DNA from: Fibrobacter sp.
GTDB taxonomy: Bacteria; Fibrobacterota; Fibrobacteria; Fibrobacterales; Fibrobacteraceae
DNA length: 64,000 nucleotides
NCBI GenBank assembly: GCA_024398965.1
Contig: JAKSIF010000001.1
Span: 1-64,000 of the forward strand
Direction: 5' to 3'
Shown here: piece by piece, positions 49,374 through 57,333 of the stretch
Numbering within the stretch: the stretch's first letter is position 1
How the letters are laid out: the number at the start of each line of letters is the position of its first letter
The notes under the pieces: generated by a model
The model's database searches: none
What the model saw: the letters and a program-made list of their open reading frames with translations, nothing else
What the model was told of the DNA's origin: nothing
Position numbers and translations under genes: made by a program

Positions 49374-50312
49374 ATGGCAAACCCGCAAAATGCTCCCATG
49401 ACGGTTCTTGAAATCTTGAACCGTACCAAGGTCTTCTTCGAAAAGAAGGGCGTTCCTGACCCGCTACTGGACGCACAGTACATCATTAGCCATGGACTGA
49501 AGATGAAGAGCCGTATGGATCTTTATCTGAATTTCGAAAAGCCCCTGACTCCTGCCGAGCTGGACGAACTCCGTCCTATGGTGGCACGTCGAGCCAACCG
49601 CGAGCCTCTGCAGCACATCATTGGCGACACAAGCTTCCGTGGCTTTATCATCAAGTGCGACCCCCGCGCGCTGATTCCCCGTCCCGAAACCGAGATGCTG
49701 GTGGATATGGCTCGCGACCGCCTTAAGGAACTATGCAGTTCCCGCGGCGACGCCGAAGACGCATCCTGCTTTGTTGTTGAAATCGGTACAGGCTCCGGCT
49801 GCATTTCCATCGCTACCGCTAAGGAAATTGCAAACGCCAAGGTTCTGGCCTGCGACATTTCTGACGACGCCCTGAGCCTCGCCAAGGAGAACGCAGCCGC
49901 CAACGAACTCGCCGCACCACAGTTGAACTTTGCCAAGGGCGACCTCCTGAACGCAGTTACCGCGGAGGCGTTAACCGCCGCAGGTCTCGCTGCAGACCAG
50001 AAGATTGACAGCCTTATCGCAAACCTGCCCTACATCCCGGACTCCGAAAAAGAAAAGCTCCAGCCCGAGGTAGCAAACTTCGACCCGGCCCTAGCCCTCT
50101 TTGGCGGCGCCGACGGTCTCGACCTGGTCCGCAAGCTTTTACAGCAGACAGAAGGCCGCATGAATTCCGGAGCATCCATCCTGTTGGAAATCGGTTCCGA
50201 GCAGGGCGTTATGCTGGAAGCAGAAGCAGCCAACTATCCCTGGCTTACCTTTACCGGAATCCACAAGGACTACTGCGGCAACGTGCGCTTTGTAAGCTAC
50301 AAGGCAAAGTAA
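49374..50312 (+). CDS. prmC: Release factor glutamine methyltransferase
   Basis: A 312-residue HemK-type enzyme that methylates the GGQ glutamine of release factors. The helical N-domain is followed by LIPRPETEMLVD, the SAM motif VVEIGTGSGCISIATAKE, and DSLIANLPYIPDSEKEKLQPEVANFDP. The active-site NPPY reads NLPY here, which is unusual. It sits directly after its substrate gene prfA, the common arrangement. Confidence 0.93.
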   Translation: MANPQNAPMTVLEILNRTKVFFEKKGVPDPLLDAQYIISHGLKMKSRMDLYLNFEKPLTPAELDELRPMVARRANREPLQHIIGDTSFRGFIIKCDPRALIPRPETEMLVDMARDRLKELCSSRGDAEDASCFVVEIGTGSGCISIATAKEIANAKVLACDISDDALSLAKENAAANELAAPQLNFAKGDLLNAVTAEALTAAGLAADQKIDSLIANLPYIPDSEKEKLQPEVANFDPALALFGGADGLDLVRKLLQQTEGRMNSGASILLEIGSEQGVMLEAEAANYPWLTFTGIHKDYCGNVRFVSYKAK

Positions 50313-50354
50313 CCTCGCGACAATTCCTGCCACGAGAGTCTTTCACAAATTCTG

Positions 50355-50582
50355 TTACACTACATTGAGAGCGCCGAGAACATAGGTCTCGCTTTCGCCC
50401 ATGCGATAGAACGGGAGCAGGTCCTCGTCATCAAGAGAAATATCCAGCCCGGACAATTGAATCTGCTGGTCGATGCGACGTTTGAATGCATTGAACCCGG
50501 AATGGGTGTTCCAAAGATTGGATTCTACAACTTCAACTTCGTTATCGTTATTACGGCGACGGGCATTCATCTTGCTTCTCAT
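50355..50582 (-). CDS. Small protein of unknown function, 75 residues
   Basis: Not recognised. A basic, polar N-terminus (MRSKMNARRRNND) is followed by an acidic C-terminal half (LDISLDDEDLLPFYRMGESETYVLG). No signal peptide or membrane helix. It is likely real: GAGGAAAAGAT sits directly before the ATG and a TATATTTG box lies about 75 nt upstream. It converges with prmC. Confidence 0.65.
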   Translation of the reverse strand: MRSKMNARRRNNDNEVEVVESNLWNTHSGFNAFKRRIDQQIQLSGLDISLDDEDLLPFYRMGESETYVLGALNVV

Positions 50583-50656
50583 ATCTTTTCCTCAAGACAC
50601 CCTACTGTATTACGGAGCTAAAACAAGCTTTAGTTCTTAAGTGTCTTTCTGAGCAG

Positions 50657-50664
50657 CAAATATA
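50657..50664 (-). promoter_or_regulatory. TAnnWTTG element of the 75-residue protein gene
   Basis: TATATTTG on the minus strand; predicts a leader of about 70 nt. Confidence 0.45.
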
Positions 50665-50741
50665 AAAAAGCAGAATGTCAAATTGTGACATTCCGTATAT
50701 TTCCCAAATTTTCTTTTTCCAACCAAGTCTCTTTATAAAAC

Positions 50742-51185
50742 TTATTCGACAACAGTCGCAGTCACCTTGGCATGTCCAACCTTGTCAAGGCCGATCTTTT
50801 TCCCCGCAGCAACACTAAGGTCGAGGATTCTAGTTCCCACATAGGGGCCACGGTCATTCACTCGTACCTCGACGCTTTCGCCATTATCCTCGCGGACAAC
50901 CTTCAGCTTGGTACCGAAAGGCAGTGTCTTATGGGCGCAAGTATAATCATTCTGGTTAAAGATTTCACCACTGGCGGTCAACTTGCCATGAAAACCCGGG
51001 CCGTAGTAGCTGGCATCCCCGGAGATTTTGGTTCCTATTTCAGCCTTTTCCTTGGATGCATAGTGCTTGCCCGGAAAACGGACATAACCCTTGCGGGCTG
51101 CAATAGAGGCACTTCCGGCACATCCCTCAAGCACCAATGACGTCATTAAAAGAAAGATTAAAACGAAGCCCTTGCCGCGCAACAT
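50742..51185 (-). CDS. RlpA-like lipoprotein (septal ring / peptidoglycan glycan hydrolase)
   Basis: A 147-residue lipoprotein (lipobox VLEGC) with a double-psi beta-barrel. ASYYGPGFHGKLTASGEIFN, AHKTLPFGTKLKV and VRVNDRGPYVGTRILDLSVAAGKKIGL are the RlpA signatures, including the catalytic-type Asp. There is no C-terminal SPOR domain, so septal targeting by denuded glycans is not expected. It probably cleaves or binds peptidoglycan. AAGG precedes the ATG by 7 nt. Last gene of the sigma-TPR-TPR-RlpA operon. Confidence 0.9.
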   Translation of the reverse strand: MLRGKGFVLIFLLMTSLVLEGCAGSASIAARKGYVRFPGKHYASKEKAEIGTKISGDASYYGPGFHGKLTASGEIFNQNDYTCAHKTLPFGTKLKVVREDNGESVEVRVNDRGPYVGTRILDLSVAAGKKIGLDKVGHAKVTATVVE

Positions 51186-51194
51186 CGTAGAGCC

Positions 51195-53108
51195 TTACTC
51201 GAAATCATACATGCTGTTGTATGTATTTTCAAGAATTTCTTCTTCTGCGTTCTTGACTTCAGCCTTCTTTTCCTCGGGCTTCTTATTCAAGGTTTCGTAA
51301 TATTGAGCAGAAAGCTTATTGATATGCTCTTCGCTAGTTTTGGCACGTTTGCGGAGACGTTCCAAGTCCTTATCGGAAATGGTCAAGCGAGTGTTCATCA
51401 TCTTGGCGGCCTGGATACCCCAAGGAGTCTGACCATATTTTTCCTTCAAGGTCTTATAGGTAATGAGAGTGCTATCCAGCCGTTCCGGATTCATCTGGAA
51501 GTAAATAGCCTTCATATACAAGGCCTGTATGCCGGCCTGGGTTTCAGGATATTCCTGGTAAAGGCTGTCGAAGGCAACAAAGGCGCGGGCGTAGGCTGAA
51601 TCCACCAGATCCATCTTATCCAGAGGAATCTCGGTTGCTATAGTCCAGAGGCTTTCCGCAGCAAGGTAACGATCCTTGGCCAAGTCCTCCTTGGTCTTCA
51701 AGGTCACGCGCATGCCCAAGTTAGCCTGAGCCTGCTTTCCGTATTCCGTATCCGGGTACTTTTCGATAATCTCCTTATAGATTTCCTCGGCGGCATCGGG
51801 ATCGTGCATAAATTCGTCGTATATAAAGGCCTTGGCGTAAGTGGCTCGAAGAACCTTAAGGCTATCGCCAGAATCATTGATTACCACGTCAAGACGTTTT
51901 ACAGCACTATCAACTTCATCCAGCTTGAACAGGAACAATTCCGCAATCTGGAATTCAGTTCCAAAGAAATTATCGACATTGGGAATGGAATCCAGCTTAC
52001 GGTCCTGATCGTTCTGGTTGCGCATGGCTATCAGGCGTTGGAGCGCATCACGACGCTCTCGGCTCTGCTGAGCCCATTCGCAAATGGAACGAGATATGTA
52101 GCTGCTATCATAATAGATAACGGCCTTATCATAATCCAAGGTTTTGTGCTGTTCGTAATCACCAAGGTTAAAGTAGCTGCGAGAAGCGTAAAGAGTTCGA
52201 GGATACTCCGTATTCACCTTCTGCAAGATGATGAATGCATCCGGATAACGGCCTGCCATCAAGGTGATTTCACCGATACGAACCAAGTACTCGGGCTGTT
52301 TCTGTTCAAACTCCGGTTCCTTGTACAGAGCCTTGTACTCGTCGGCAGCCTGCAGGTATTCTTGACGATTAACAAGGCATTCGGCAGCCTGTTCTCCTGC
52401 GGACTGGCGTTCGCGAGTGTTCAAGAGCTTGATTTCTTCGGCAGTAAAATGCTCGCGGGCCTTATCCCAGTTTTCCTTCTTGTAGTACAGCCCGGCAAGT
52501 CTGAAATGAGCCTTGCCCCTCATAAAGGGAGTTCCCGACGTATCGGCAAGAACCGCTTCCAGGGAAGCGATTGCCTGATCCGGGAATTCAGCCTGTTCAT
52601 CCAGCAACGACAAAAGGTTCAGACCCTGGAAATAGTAAGGGTGCTCCTTACTGGAAATCACAGGTTCCAGGGCGAATCGGCTGATGTTGTATTCATGATT
52701 CTTGTAAAGGCAGTAAGCTCGCTGATACTCGACCGCGGGCATGGAATCATGGTCAGAGAAGTAACGTTCAAATTCGTCGTACTTGGTAATGGCCTTGCCC
52801 CATTCCTGCTTGTGACGGAAAGATTCGCCAATCAGGAAAACCGCCTCGGCGGTACGTTTCTTGTTCTTGGGAAAACGTTCCAGAACACGGGAGCCTTTTT
52901 CAATAACCTTGTCGTACTTTTGCCTTTCTTCTGCGCTAGGAAAGGAATTGTCCGCTTCGGGCACGCTATCCATGCGAGCCTCTCGCATTTCCCCAGCCTG
53001 GTCATAAAGTCGTTCCGCATTGAACATGTGGTTCAGATAGGCGCAGCAGGTACAGCCTTCAAAGAAGAAGGCCACCAATGCCAGCGCTATAAAACGGAAC
53101 TTACACAT
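51195..53108 (-). CDS. TPR-repeat lipoprotein
   Basis: A 637-residue lipoprotein (lipobox FFEGC) made largely of tetratricopeptide-like helical pairs, for example PDQAIASLEAVLADTSGTPFMRGKAHFRL, YPDAFIILQKVNTEYPRTLYASRSYFNLG and DAAEEIYKEIIEKYPDTEYGKQAQANLG. The repeats resemble those of BamD/YbgF-type outer-membrane assembly lipoproteins, but the protein is more than twice as long, so this is a scaffold rather than a BamD orthologue. The C-terminus is a charged coiled-coil-like tail (PEEKKAEVKNAEEE). ATG at 53108 is preferred over an in-frame TTG 6 nt upstream. Confidence 0.85.
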   Translation of the reverse strand: MCKFRFIALALVAFFFEGCTCCAYLNHMFNAERLYDQAGEMREARMDSVPEADNSFPSAEERQKYDKVIEKGSRVLERFPKNKKRTAEAVFLIGESFRHKQEWGKAITKYDEFERYFSDHDSMPAVEYQRAYCLYKNHEYNISRFALEPVISSKEHPYYFQGLNLLSLLDEQAEFPDQAIASLEAVLADTSGTPFMRGKAHFRLAGLYYKKENWDKAREHFTAEEIKLLNTRERQSAGEQAAECLVNRQEYLQAADEYKALYKEPEFEQKQPEYLVRIGEITLMAGRYPDAFIILQKVNTEYPRTLYASRSYFNLGDYEQHKTLDYDKAVIYYDSSYISRSICEWAQQSRERRDALQRLIAMRNQNDQDRKLDSIPNVDNFFGTEFQIAELFLFKLDEVDSAVKRLDVVINDSGDSLKVLRATYAKAFIYDEFMHDPDAAEEIYKEIIEKYPDTEYGKQAQANLGMRVTLKTKEDLAKDRYLAAESLWTIATEIPLDKMDLVDSAYARAFVAFDSLYQEYPETQAGIQALYMKAIYFQMNPERLDSTLITYKTLKEKYGQTPWGIQAAKMMNTRLTISDKDLERLRKRAKTSEEHINKLSAQYYETLNKKPEEKKAEVKNAEEEILENTYNSMYDFE

Positions 53109-53135
53109 ATTCAAAAAGATACAAAATTGAGCTTG

Positions 53136-54860
53136 TTAATATTGGTTCAAGTAAGTCACGTAATCGCAAAGCTTAAGCCCAGGCGGAAGTACAGACTTGT
53201 CAAAGCGAATCATTCGGACTTCTGCAGGCTTGCCAACCACACGGGCAAGCATTTCAAAGTTGTCCTGGGTTTCCCATACGGCAGCGTCGATTACAAGACC
53301 ATCTCCGCAATCCGTTTCGCCAGTGCTGTTTCCAATGCCGGAAATTCGGGAATTCTGCTTCAACAGACGGGTAAATACTTCGGGAGCAATTCCCAAATGG
53401 TTGGAATTAGAGGAAGAATCCACCACCACAACGTGAACTTCACGGAAATGATTCTGAGCGTCAAACACCACCGTGTAGGTATGCATATAAGGAGCGTTAA
53501 AGAAGGTTTCCTGCCATACATTGTTGGAAACAGGCTTGAAGTTTCCTATGGAGTACTTCTTGAAGAATTCCTTGGGAGTGGCACCATAACGAACCAGGTA
53601 ATGGCCAAGCATGGTACTGAAGTCATGGGTCGTCGACGGCCCCATGGAACCGCGTAAACTGTCTACCGCACGATTCAGGTTGGCGGCAAGTCCGTCATTT
53701 GCCACAGGACGGGCCGGGCGAGAAACGATGGTTTCCTGGATTCGCTGTTGGATTTCAGGATAGCTGGCATCGGCCTTCTGGATTTCGGAGAACTGCAGGC
53801 GTGCGCGGTCGAACTGGCGTCCCTTCAGGTAAGCTCGGCCCAAGGCTTCACGAAGCGGGAGGTTCTCGGGATAACGTTCCACAAGCGGTTCCAGGATATC
53901 ACATGCAACCTGAGCCCTGTCCTGCGGAGACATGGAGGAACCAGCACCAGGAACAGGCGGCTTCTTTTCGCCCAAGGTGGCAACCGCCTCGCGGGCAGCC
54001 GCATAATCCGGACGGAAAGCAAGAATCCTCTGGTAGATCTTTTCTGCGATTTCGTAATTTCCCTGGTATTCACTCAAGAAGCCCTGCAGCAAAAGAAGCT
54101 TGGCATCCACAGGATATTGCGTCAAGGCATACTCTACAATAGCGGAACAGCTATCAAGCAAACCGGTCTGATGGAAAATTTCCGCAAGCAGTTCATAAGC
54201 CTTTGGCGAATCACCATTGGACAAGCTAATTGCAGCGCGAACTTCCTTCGAAGCCTCATCGTTGCGGGAATTTTTCAGCAAAAGTTCTGCGTACCAAAGC
54301 CTGGCCTCGTAGAGGGCAGGAGCCTTTTCAGAGGAAATGCGAGCCAATTCAAGAGCCGCAGTTTCGTTGCCGGCCATGAACAGATTTCGACTTTCAAGAT
54401 AGGCAGAAATTCCGGAACCCGGGAAGCGCCCCTGAAGTTTTCCGGTGAGGAGAGTCAGACGATCCTTCTGAAGTTCATTCAGGGATTCCGTCTCGCCGAT
54501 TTCAAACAAAGTATTAACCGTACCCCAAAGAGAGGGCAATAGATCGGGGTAGAGAACCACGACGCCATCGTAGATTTCATAGGCAGAACCATAGGCTCCA
54601 CTACGGGACAATTCTGTAGCCCTACGCAGTTCCGTCTGAACCTGGATTGGCATGCCGCCTTTCTCGGATTCCAGGTCCGGGCTGTCACCGCGGAACAAGG
54701 TCGAACCTGCCGGCAAGCCATAGGGAACCCCTGGCAGCACTACTTTTGCCGGTCCATAAATATCATAAGCGCGCCAACCAGCCAAAGCCAGTAGCGCACC
54801 ACAACATAATGTCAAAAAGAGGTACGCGGCCTTACGAGCCGCAGCCGTTGAATTTGCCAT
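53136..54860 (-). CDS. Membrane-anchored TPR protein
   Basis: A 574-residue protein with one N-terminal membrane helix (AYLFLTLCCGALLALAGW), then tetratricopeptide repeats from about residue 75 to 370 (GNYEIAEKIYQRILAFRPDYAAAREA and others), and a C-terminal ~180-residue beta domain (HDFSTMLGHYLVRYGATPKEFFKKYS...) that I do not recognise. It is probably periplasmic and anchored in the inner membrane. Its ATG overlaps the sigma-factor stop codon by one base (TAATG), so translation is coupled. Confidence 0.83.
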   Translation of the reverse strand: MANSTAAARKAAYLFLTLCCGALLALAGWRAYDIYGPAKVVLPGVPYGLPAGSTLFRGDSPDLESEKGGMPIQVQTELRRATELSRSGAYGSAYEIYDGVVVLYPDLLPSLWGTVNTLFEIGETESLNELQKDRLTLLTGKLQGRFPGSGISAYLESRNLFMAGNETAALELARISSEKAPALYEARLWYAELLLKNSRNDEASKEVRAAISLSNGDSPKAYELLAEIFHQTGLLDSCSAIVEYALTQYPVDAKLLLLQGFLSEYQGNYEIAEKIYQRILAFRPDYAAAREAVATLGEKKPPVPGAGSSMSPQDRAQVACDILEPLVERYPENLPLREALGRAYLKGRQFDRARLQFSEIQKADASYPEIQQRIQETIVSRPARPVANDGLAANLNRAVDSLRGSMGPSTTHDFSTMLGHYLVRYGATPKEFFKKYSIGNFKPVSNNVWQETFFNAPYMHTYTVVFDAQNHFREVHVVVVDSSSNSNHLGIAPEVFTRLLKQNSRISGIGNSTGETDCGDGLVIDAAVWETQDNFEMLARVVGKPAEVRMIRFDKSVLPPGLKLCDYVTYLNQY

Positions 54861-55711
54861 TAATCTTCCAAAAAGTCAGCCAGTTTTTCTTTATGTTCCT
54901 TGCTCTTCTGCAAACGGCGCAAGGTCTTGTTCTTGATTTGACGGACACGTTCACGGCTAAGCTTGAGGTCTTCGCCAATATCCTTAAGGGTTGTATCCTC
55001 GACGGTATCAAGACCGTAGAACATACGCAGGATTTCCTCTTCACGCTGAGGCAGGGAGGACAAGGTCTCCTGGATAAGCTTCTTGCGTTCTTCCCTTTCC
55101 ATGTCCTCGTCCTGGTTGCCTTCGGAACCAAGAACGTCCATAAGGGTGCTTACAGATTCGCTACTGCTAGAGACGGTGGCGCTATCGCCAATGGGAGCGT
55201 CCAAGGAAATATCCACGATCTTTTCCATGACTTCCACGATGTCTCGTTCGTAGGGAGCAAATTCGTCCATGGCGATGGTCTTGTCGTAATCGCCATCGTT
55301 TTGCATAAGGGCACGCTTAAAGCGATTTACCAAAGCAAGCTTGTTAGGCGGAATACGGACCGCGCCCACCTGTTCAAACAAGGCCTTCTGGATAGACTGG
55401 CGAATCCACCACACGGCGTAAGAGATGAACTTCACATCCTTGTCCATGTCAAAACGCTTGGCGGCCTTGAACAAGCCAAGGTTACCCTCGTTAATCAAGT
55501 CAAGAAGGGAAAGTCCGCGGCCCTGGTACTTGCGGGCAACGCTTACCACGAAGCGGAGGTTACCACGGATCAGGCGCTGAAGAGCAGACTTACGAATTTC
55601 CTCTGTAGCTCCGGTCTTGATAATGGTCAAGAGAGCCGACTCCTCCTGAGGAGTCAGTGTCGGGAACCTATTCAAGTCTCGAAAGTATAGTGCTTCGTTT
55701 GCGTCACTCAT
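54860..55711 (-). CDS. rpoD: RNA polymerase primary-type sigma factor (short RpoD)
   Basis: A 283-residue sigma-70 protein. It contains region 1.2 (ALYFRDLNRFPTLTPQEE), region 2 with GNLRFVVSVARKYQGRGLSLLDLINEGNLGL and KFISYAVWWIRQSIQKAL, region 3, and region 4 with LPQREEEILRMFYGLD and DIGEDLKLSRERVRQIKNKTLRRL. Region 1.1 and the non-conserved region are missing, as in Bacteroidetes primary sigma factors, and the -10-contacting region 2.4 agrees with a housekeeping role. This fits the TAnnWTTG promoters seen in the window. Start MSDANEA is placed after AGGTG. Confidence 0.85.
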   Translation of the reverse strand: MSDANEALYFRDLNRFPTLTPQEESALLTIIKTGATEEIRKSALQRLIRGNLRFVVSVARKYQGRGLSLLDLINEGNLGLFKAAKRFDMDKDVKFISYAVWWIRQSIQKALFEQVGAVRIPPNKLALVNRFKRALMQNDGDYDKTIAMDEFAPYERDIVEVMEKIVDISLDAPIGDSATVSSSSESVSTLMDVLGSEGNQDEDMEREERKKLIQETLSSLPQREEEILRMFYGLDTVEDTTLKDIGEDLKLSRERVRQIKNKTLRRLQKSKEHKEKLADFLED

Positions 55712-55766
55712 AAAAATGCACACCTAATCTCAAATACTATCCGTTTATTTGCTCAAATATGGCTTT

Positions 55767-56063
55767 TTATGCAGATTTCGTCAAATCCTTAAGTTTCTCA
55801 TAGGGGTAAATTCCCGAACTATGACCATCACTAAAGGTAATACCAGCTGCATAGCGGCCAACAGATTGAATCTTCACCAAGGCGATATCCGCAGGGACTG
55901 TGGAATCATCAAGGATCTTAACGCCGGAATGTTCATCAACACAAAGGGCGCAGGGGCAAGCACAGCGAAGGGTTCTGATATCGCAGGCGCCGCGGGAACC
56001 ATCGTTCCATTCAAAGCCAAGCTTGCCATCTTCCGTTCTAAAGATTTTCTTAGGTTGAAGCAT
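55767..56063 (-). CDS. DUF971 family protein
   Basis: A 98-residue protein with the DUF971 (gamma-butyrobetaine hydroxylase N-terminal-like) fold: GKLGFEWNDGSRGACDIRTLRCACPCALCVDE and YAAGITFSDGHSSGIYPYEKL. Four clustered Cys (C-A-C-P-C-A-L-C) might bind metal. DUF971 genes are often next to mrp, as here, and have been linked to Fe-S cluster handling. AGGAGG precedes the ATG; the mrp stop is 8 bp upstream. Confidence 0.88.
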   Translation of the reverse strand: MLQPKKIFRTEDGKLGFEWNDGSRGACDIRTLRCACPCALCVDEHSGVKILDDSTVPADIALVKIQSVGRYAAGITFSDGHSSGIYPYEKLKDLTKSA

Positions 56064-56071
56064 AGATCCTC

Positions 56072-57199
56072 CTAGACCTTTTCCACCGGCAAGGCATCGA
56101 ATTCGTAGTTGTAGTTCTTGAGCACGCCCTCATCCTCGTGGTCAAAGATGGAGACGGTGCGGACCATGGCATCTGCAGCCTGCATAAAGGCCTTGGCTGA
56201 CTCAGAGTTGGGATTGCTGAGCACCGCAGGTGTGCCGGTGTCGCCGCAGTCGGCAACGGCAGGTTCCAGGGGAACCTTTGCAATCAGCGGAACGCCCCAC
56301 TTTTCAGCAATCTTTTCACCGCCGCCCTGGCGGAAAATGTAGTGAGGCTTGTTGCACTGGTCGCAGATAAAGTAGCTCATGTTTTCGACGATACCGATTA
56401 CGGGAACTCCCACGTTATCGAACATGGCGATACCCTTGCGGCAGTCGGCCAAGGCAACTTCCTGAGGAGTGGTAACCACAACCGCACCAGCCATGGGGCA
56501 GTTCTGGGTCAAGGTCAGCTGGATGTCGCCTGTTCCTGGAGGAAAGTCCACCAACAGGTAGTCAAGCTTGCCCCAACGTACATGATGGATAAAGTGCTGG
56601 ATCATCTGGCTCACCATGGGGCCGCGCCAGATGGTCGCCTTGTCGGAATCGGCAAACATGCACATGGAAACAATGCTTACGCCGCCCTTGGCTTCCACAG
56701 GAGCGATGGTATTATCGTCAAAGACTTCGGGTGCCTTGTCAATACCGAACATGAGGCCCATGCTGGGGCCATAAATGTCCGCATCCAAAATTCCGACCCT
56801 GGCCCCAGACAAACTTAAGGCCATGGCCAAGTTTGCGGTGACTGTGGACTTACCCACGCCACCCTTTCCGCTAGCCACAGCCACCACATGGGCCACTTCG
56901 CCGATGTGGGAATTCTGAGGTGCATGGGCAGCGGAATTACCCGTTGCAGAACCGCCTTCCTTGGCAGTGAAAGTCACGTTGACTTCGGTTGCGCCCATAG
57001 CCTTCACAATGGCAATGCACTGGTCCTTGAACTGGTCGCGGATAGGGCAAGTAGGCGTAGTGAGACGCAGGTCGAAACTGACCTTTGTACCTTCAATCTT
57101 CAGGTTCTGCACAAAGTCCAGTTCCACAATATTCTTGTGAAGATCCGGATCCTGCACGGCGCAAAGCGCTTTTAAGATGTTTTTTTCGTCAAGAATCAT
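56072..57199 (-). CDS. mrp: Mrp/ApbC-type Fe-S cluster carrier ATPase
   Basis: A 375-residue P-loop scaffold that carries 4Fe-4S clusters. The N-terminal ~90 residues are a DUF59/MIP18-like domain (ILKALCAVQDPDLHKNIVELDFVQNL); the ATPase core has the deviant Walker A ASGKGGVGKST, DADIYGPS and VDFPPGTGD; the cluster-binding pair is C-D-Q-C before NKPHYIFRQGGG. The start MILDEKN is used; a TTG 9 nt upstream is possible. It is cotranscribed with the DUF971 gene. Confidence 0.95.
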   Translation of the reverse strand: MILDEKNILKALCAVQDPDLHKNIVELDFVQNLKIEGTKVSFDLRLTTPTCPIRDQFKDQCIAIVKAMGATEVNVTFTAKEGGSATGNSAAHAPQNSHIGEVAHVVAVASGKGGVGKSTVTANLAMALSLSGARVGILDADIYGPSMGLMFGIDKAPEVFDDNTIAPVEAKGGVSIVSMCMFADSDKATIWRGPMVSQMIQHFIHHVRWGKLDYLLVDFPPGTGDIQLTLTQNCPMAGAVVVTTPQEVALADCRKGIAMFDNVGVPVIGIVENMSYFICDQCNKPHYIFRQGGGEKIAEKWGVPLIAKVPLEPAVADCGDTGTPAVLSNPNSESAKAFMQAADAMVRTVSIFDHEDEGVLKNYNYEFDALPVEKV

Positions 57200-57208
57200 G
57201 ATGTCCAA

Positions 57209-57333
57209 AAATTAAAGATTAAGAATTAAAAATTAAGAATGAAGACAAAGGAGCCTTCGGCTCAATCTTAAACAAGCGGCGAGCCGCAACCATTTACATT
57301 TTTCATCTTTCATTCTTCATTTTTCATCATCAA
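57209..57333. repeat. AT-rich intergenic palindrome with GC hairpins
   Basis: AT-rich arms (AAAAATTAAGAATGAAGA and, inverted, AAAAATGAAGAATGAAAGA) enclose GAGCC-ttc-GGCTC and GCGGC-ga-GCCGC. It separates the ModF-like gene from mrp and has no open frame. Confidence 0.6.
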
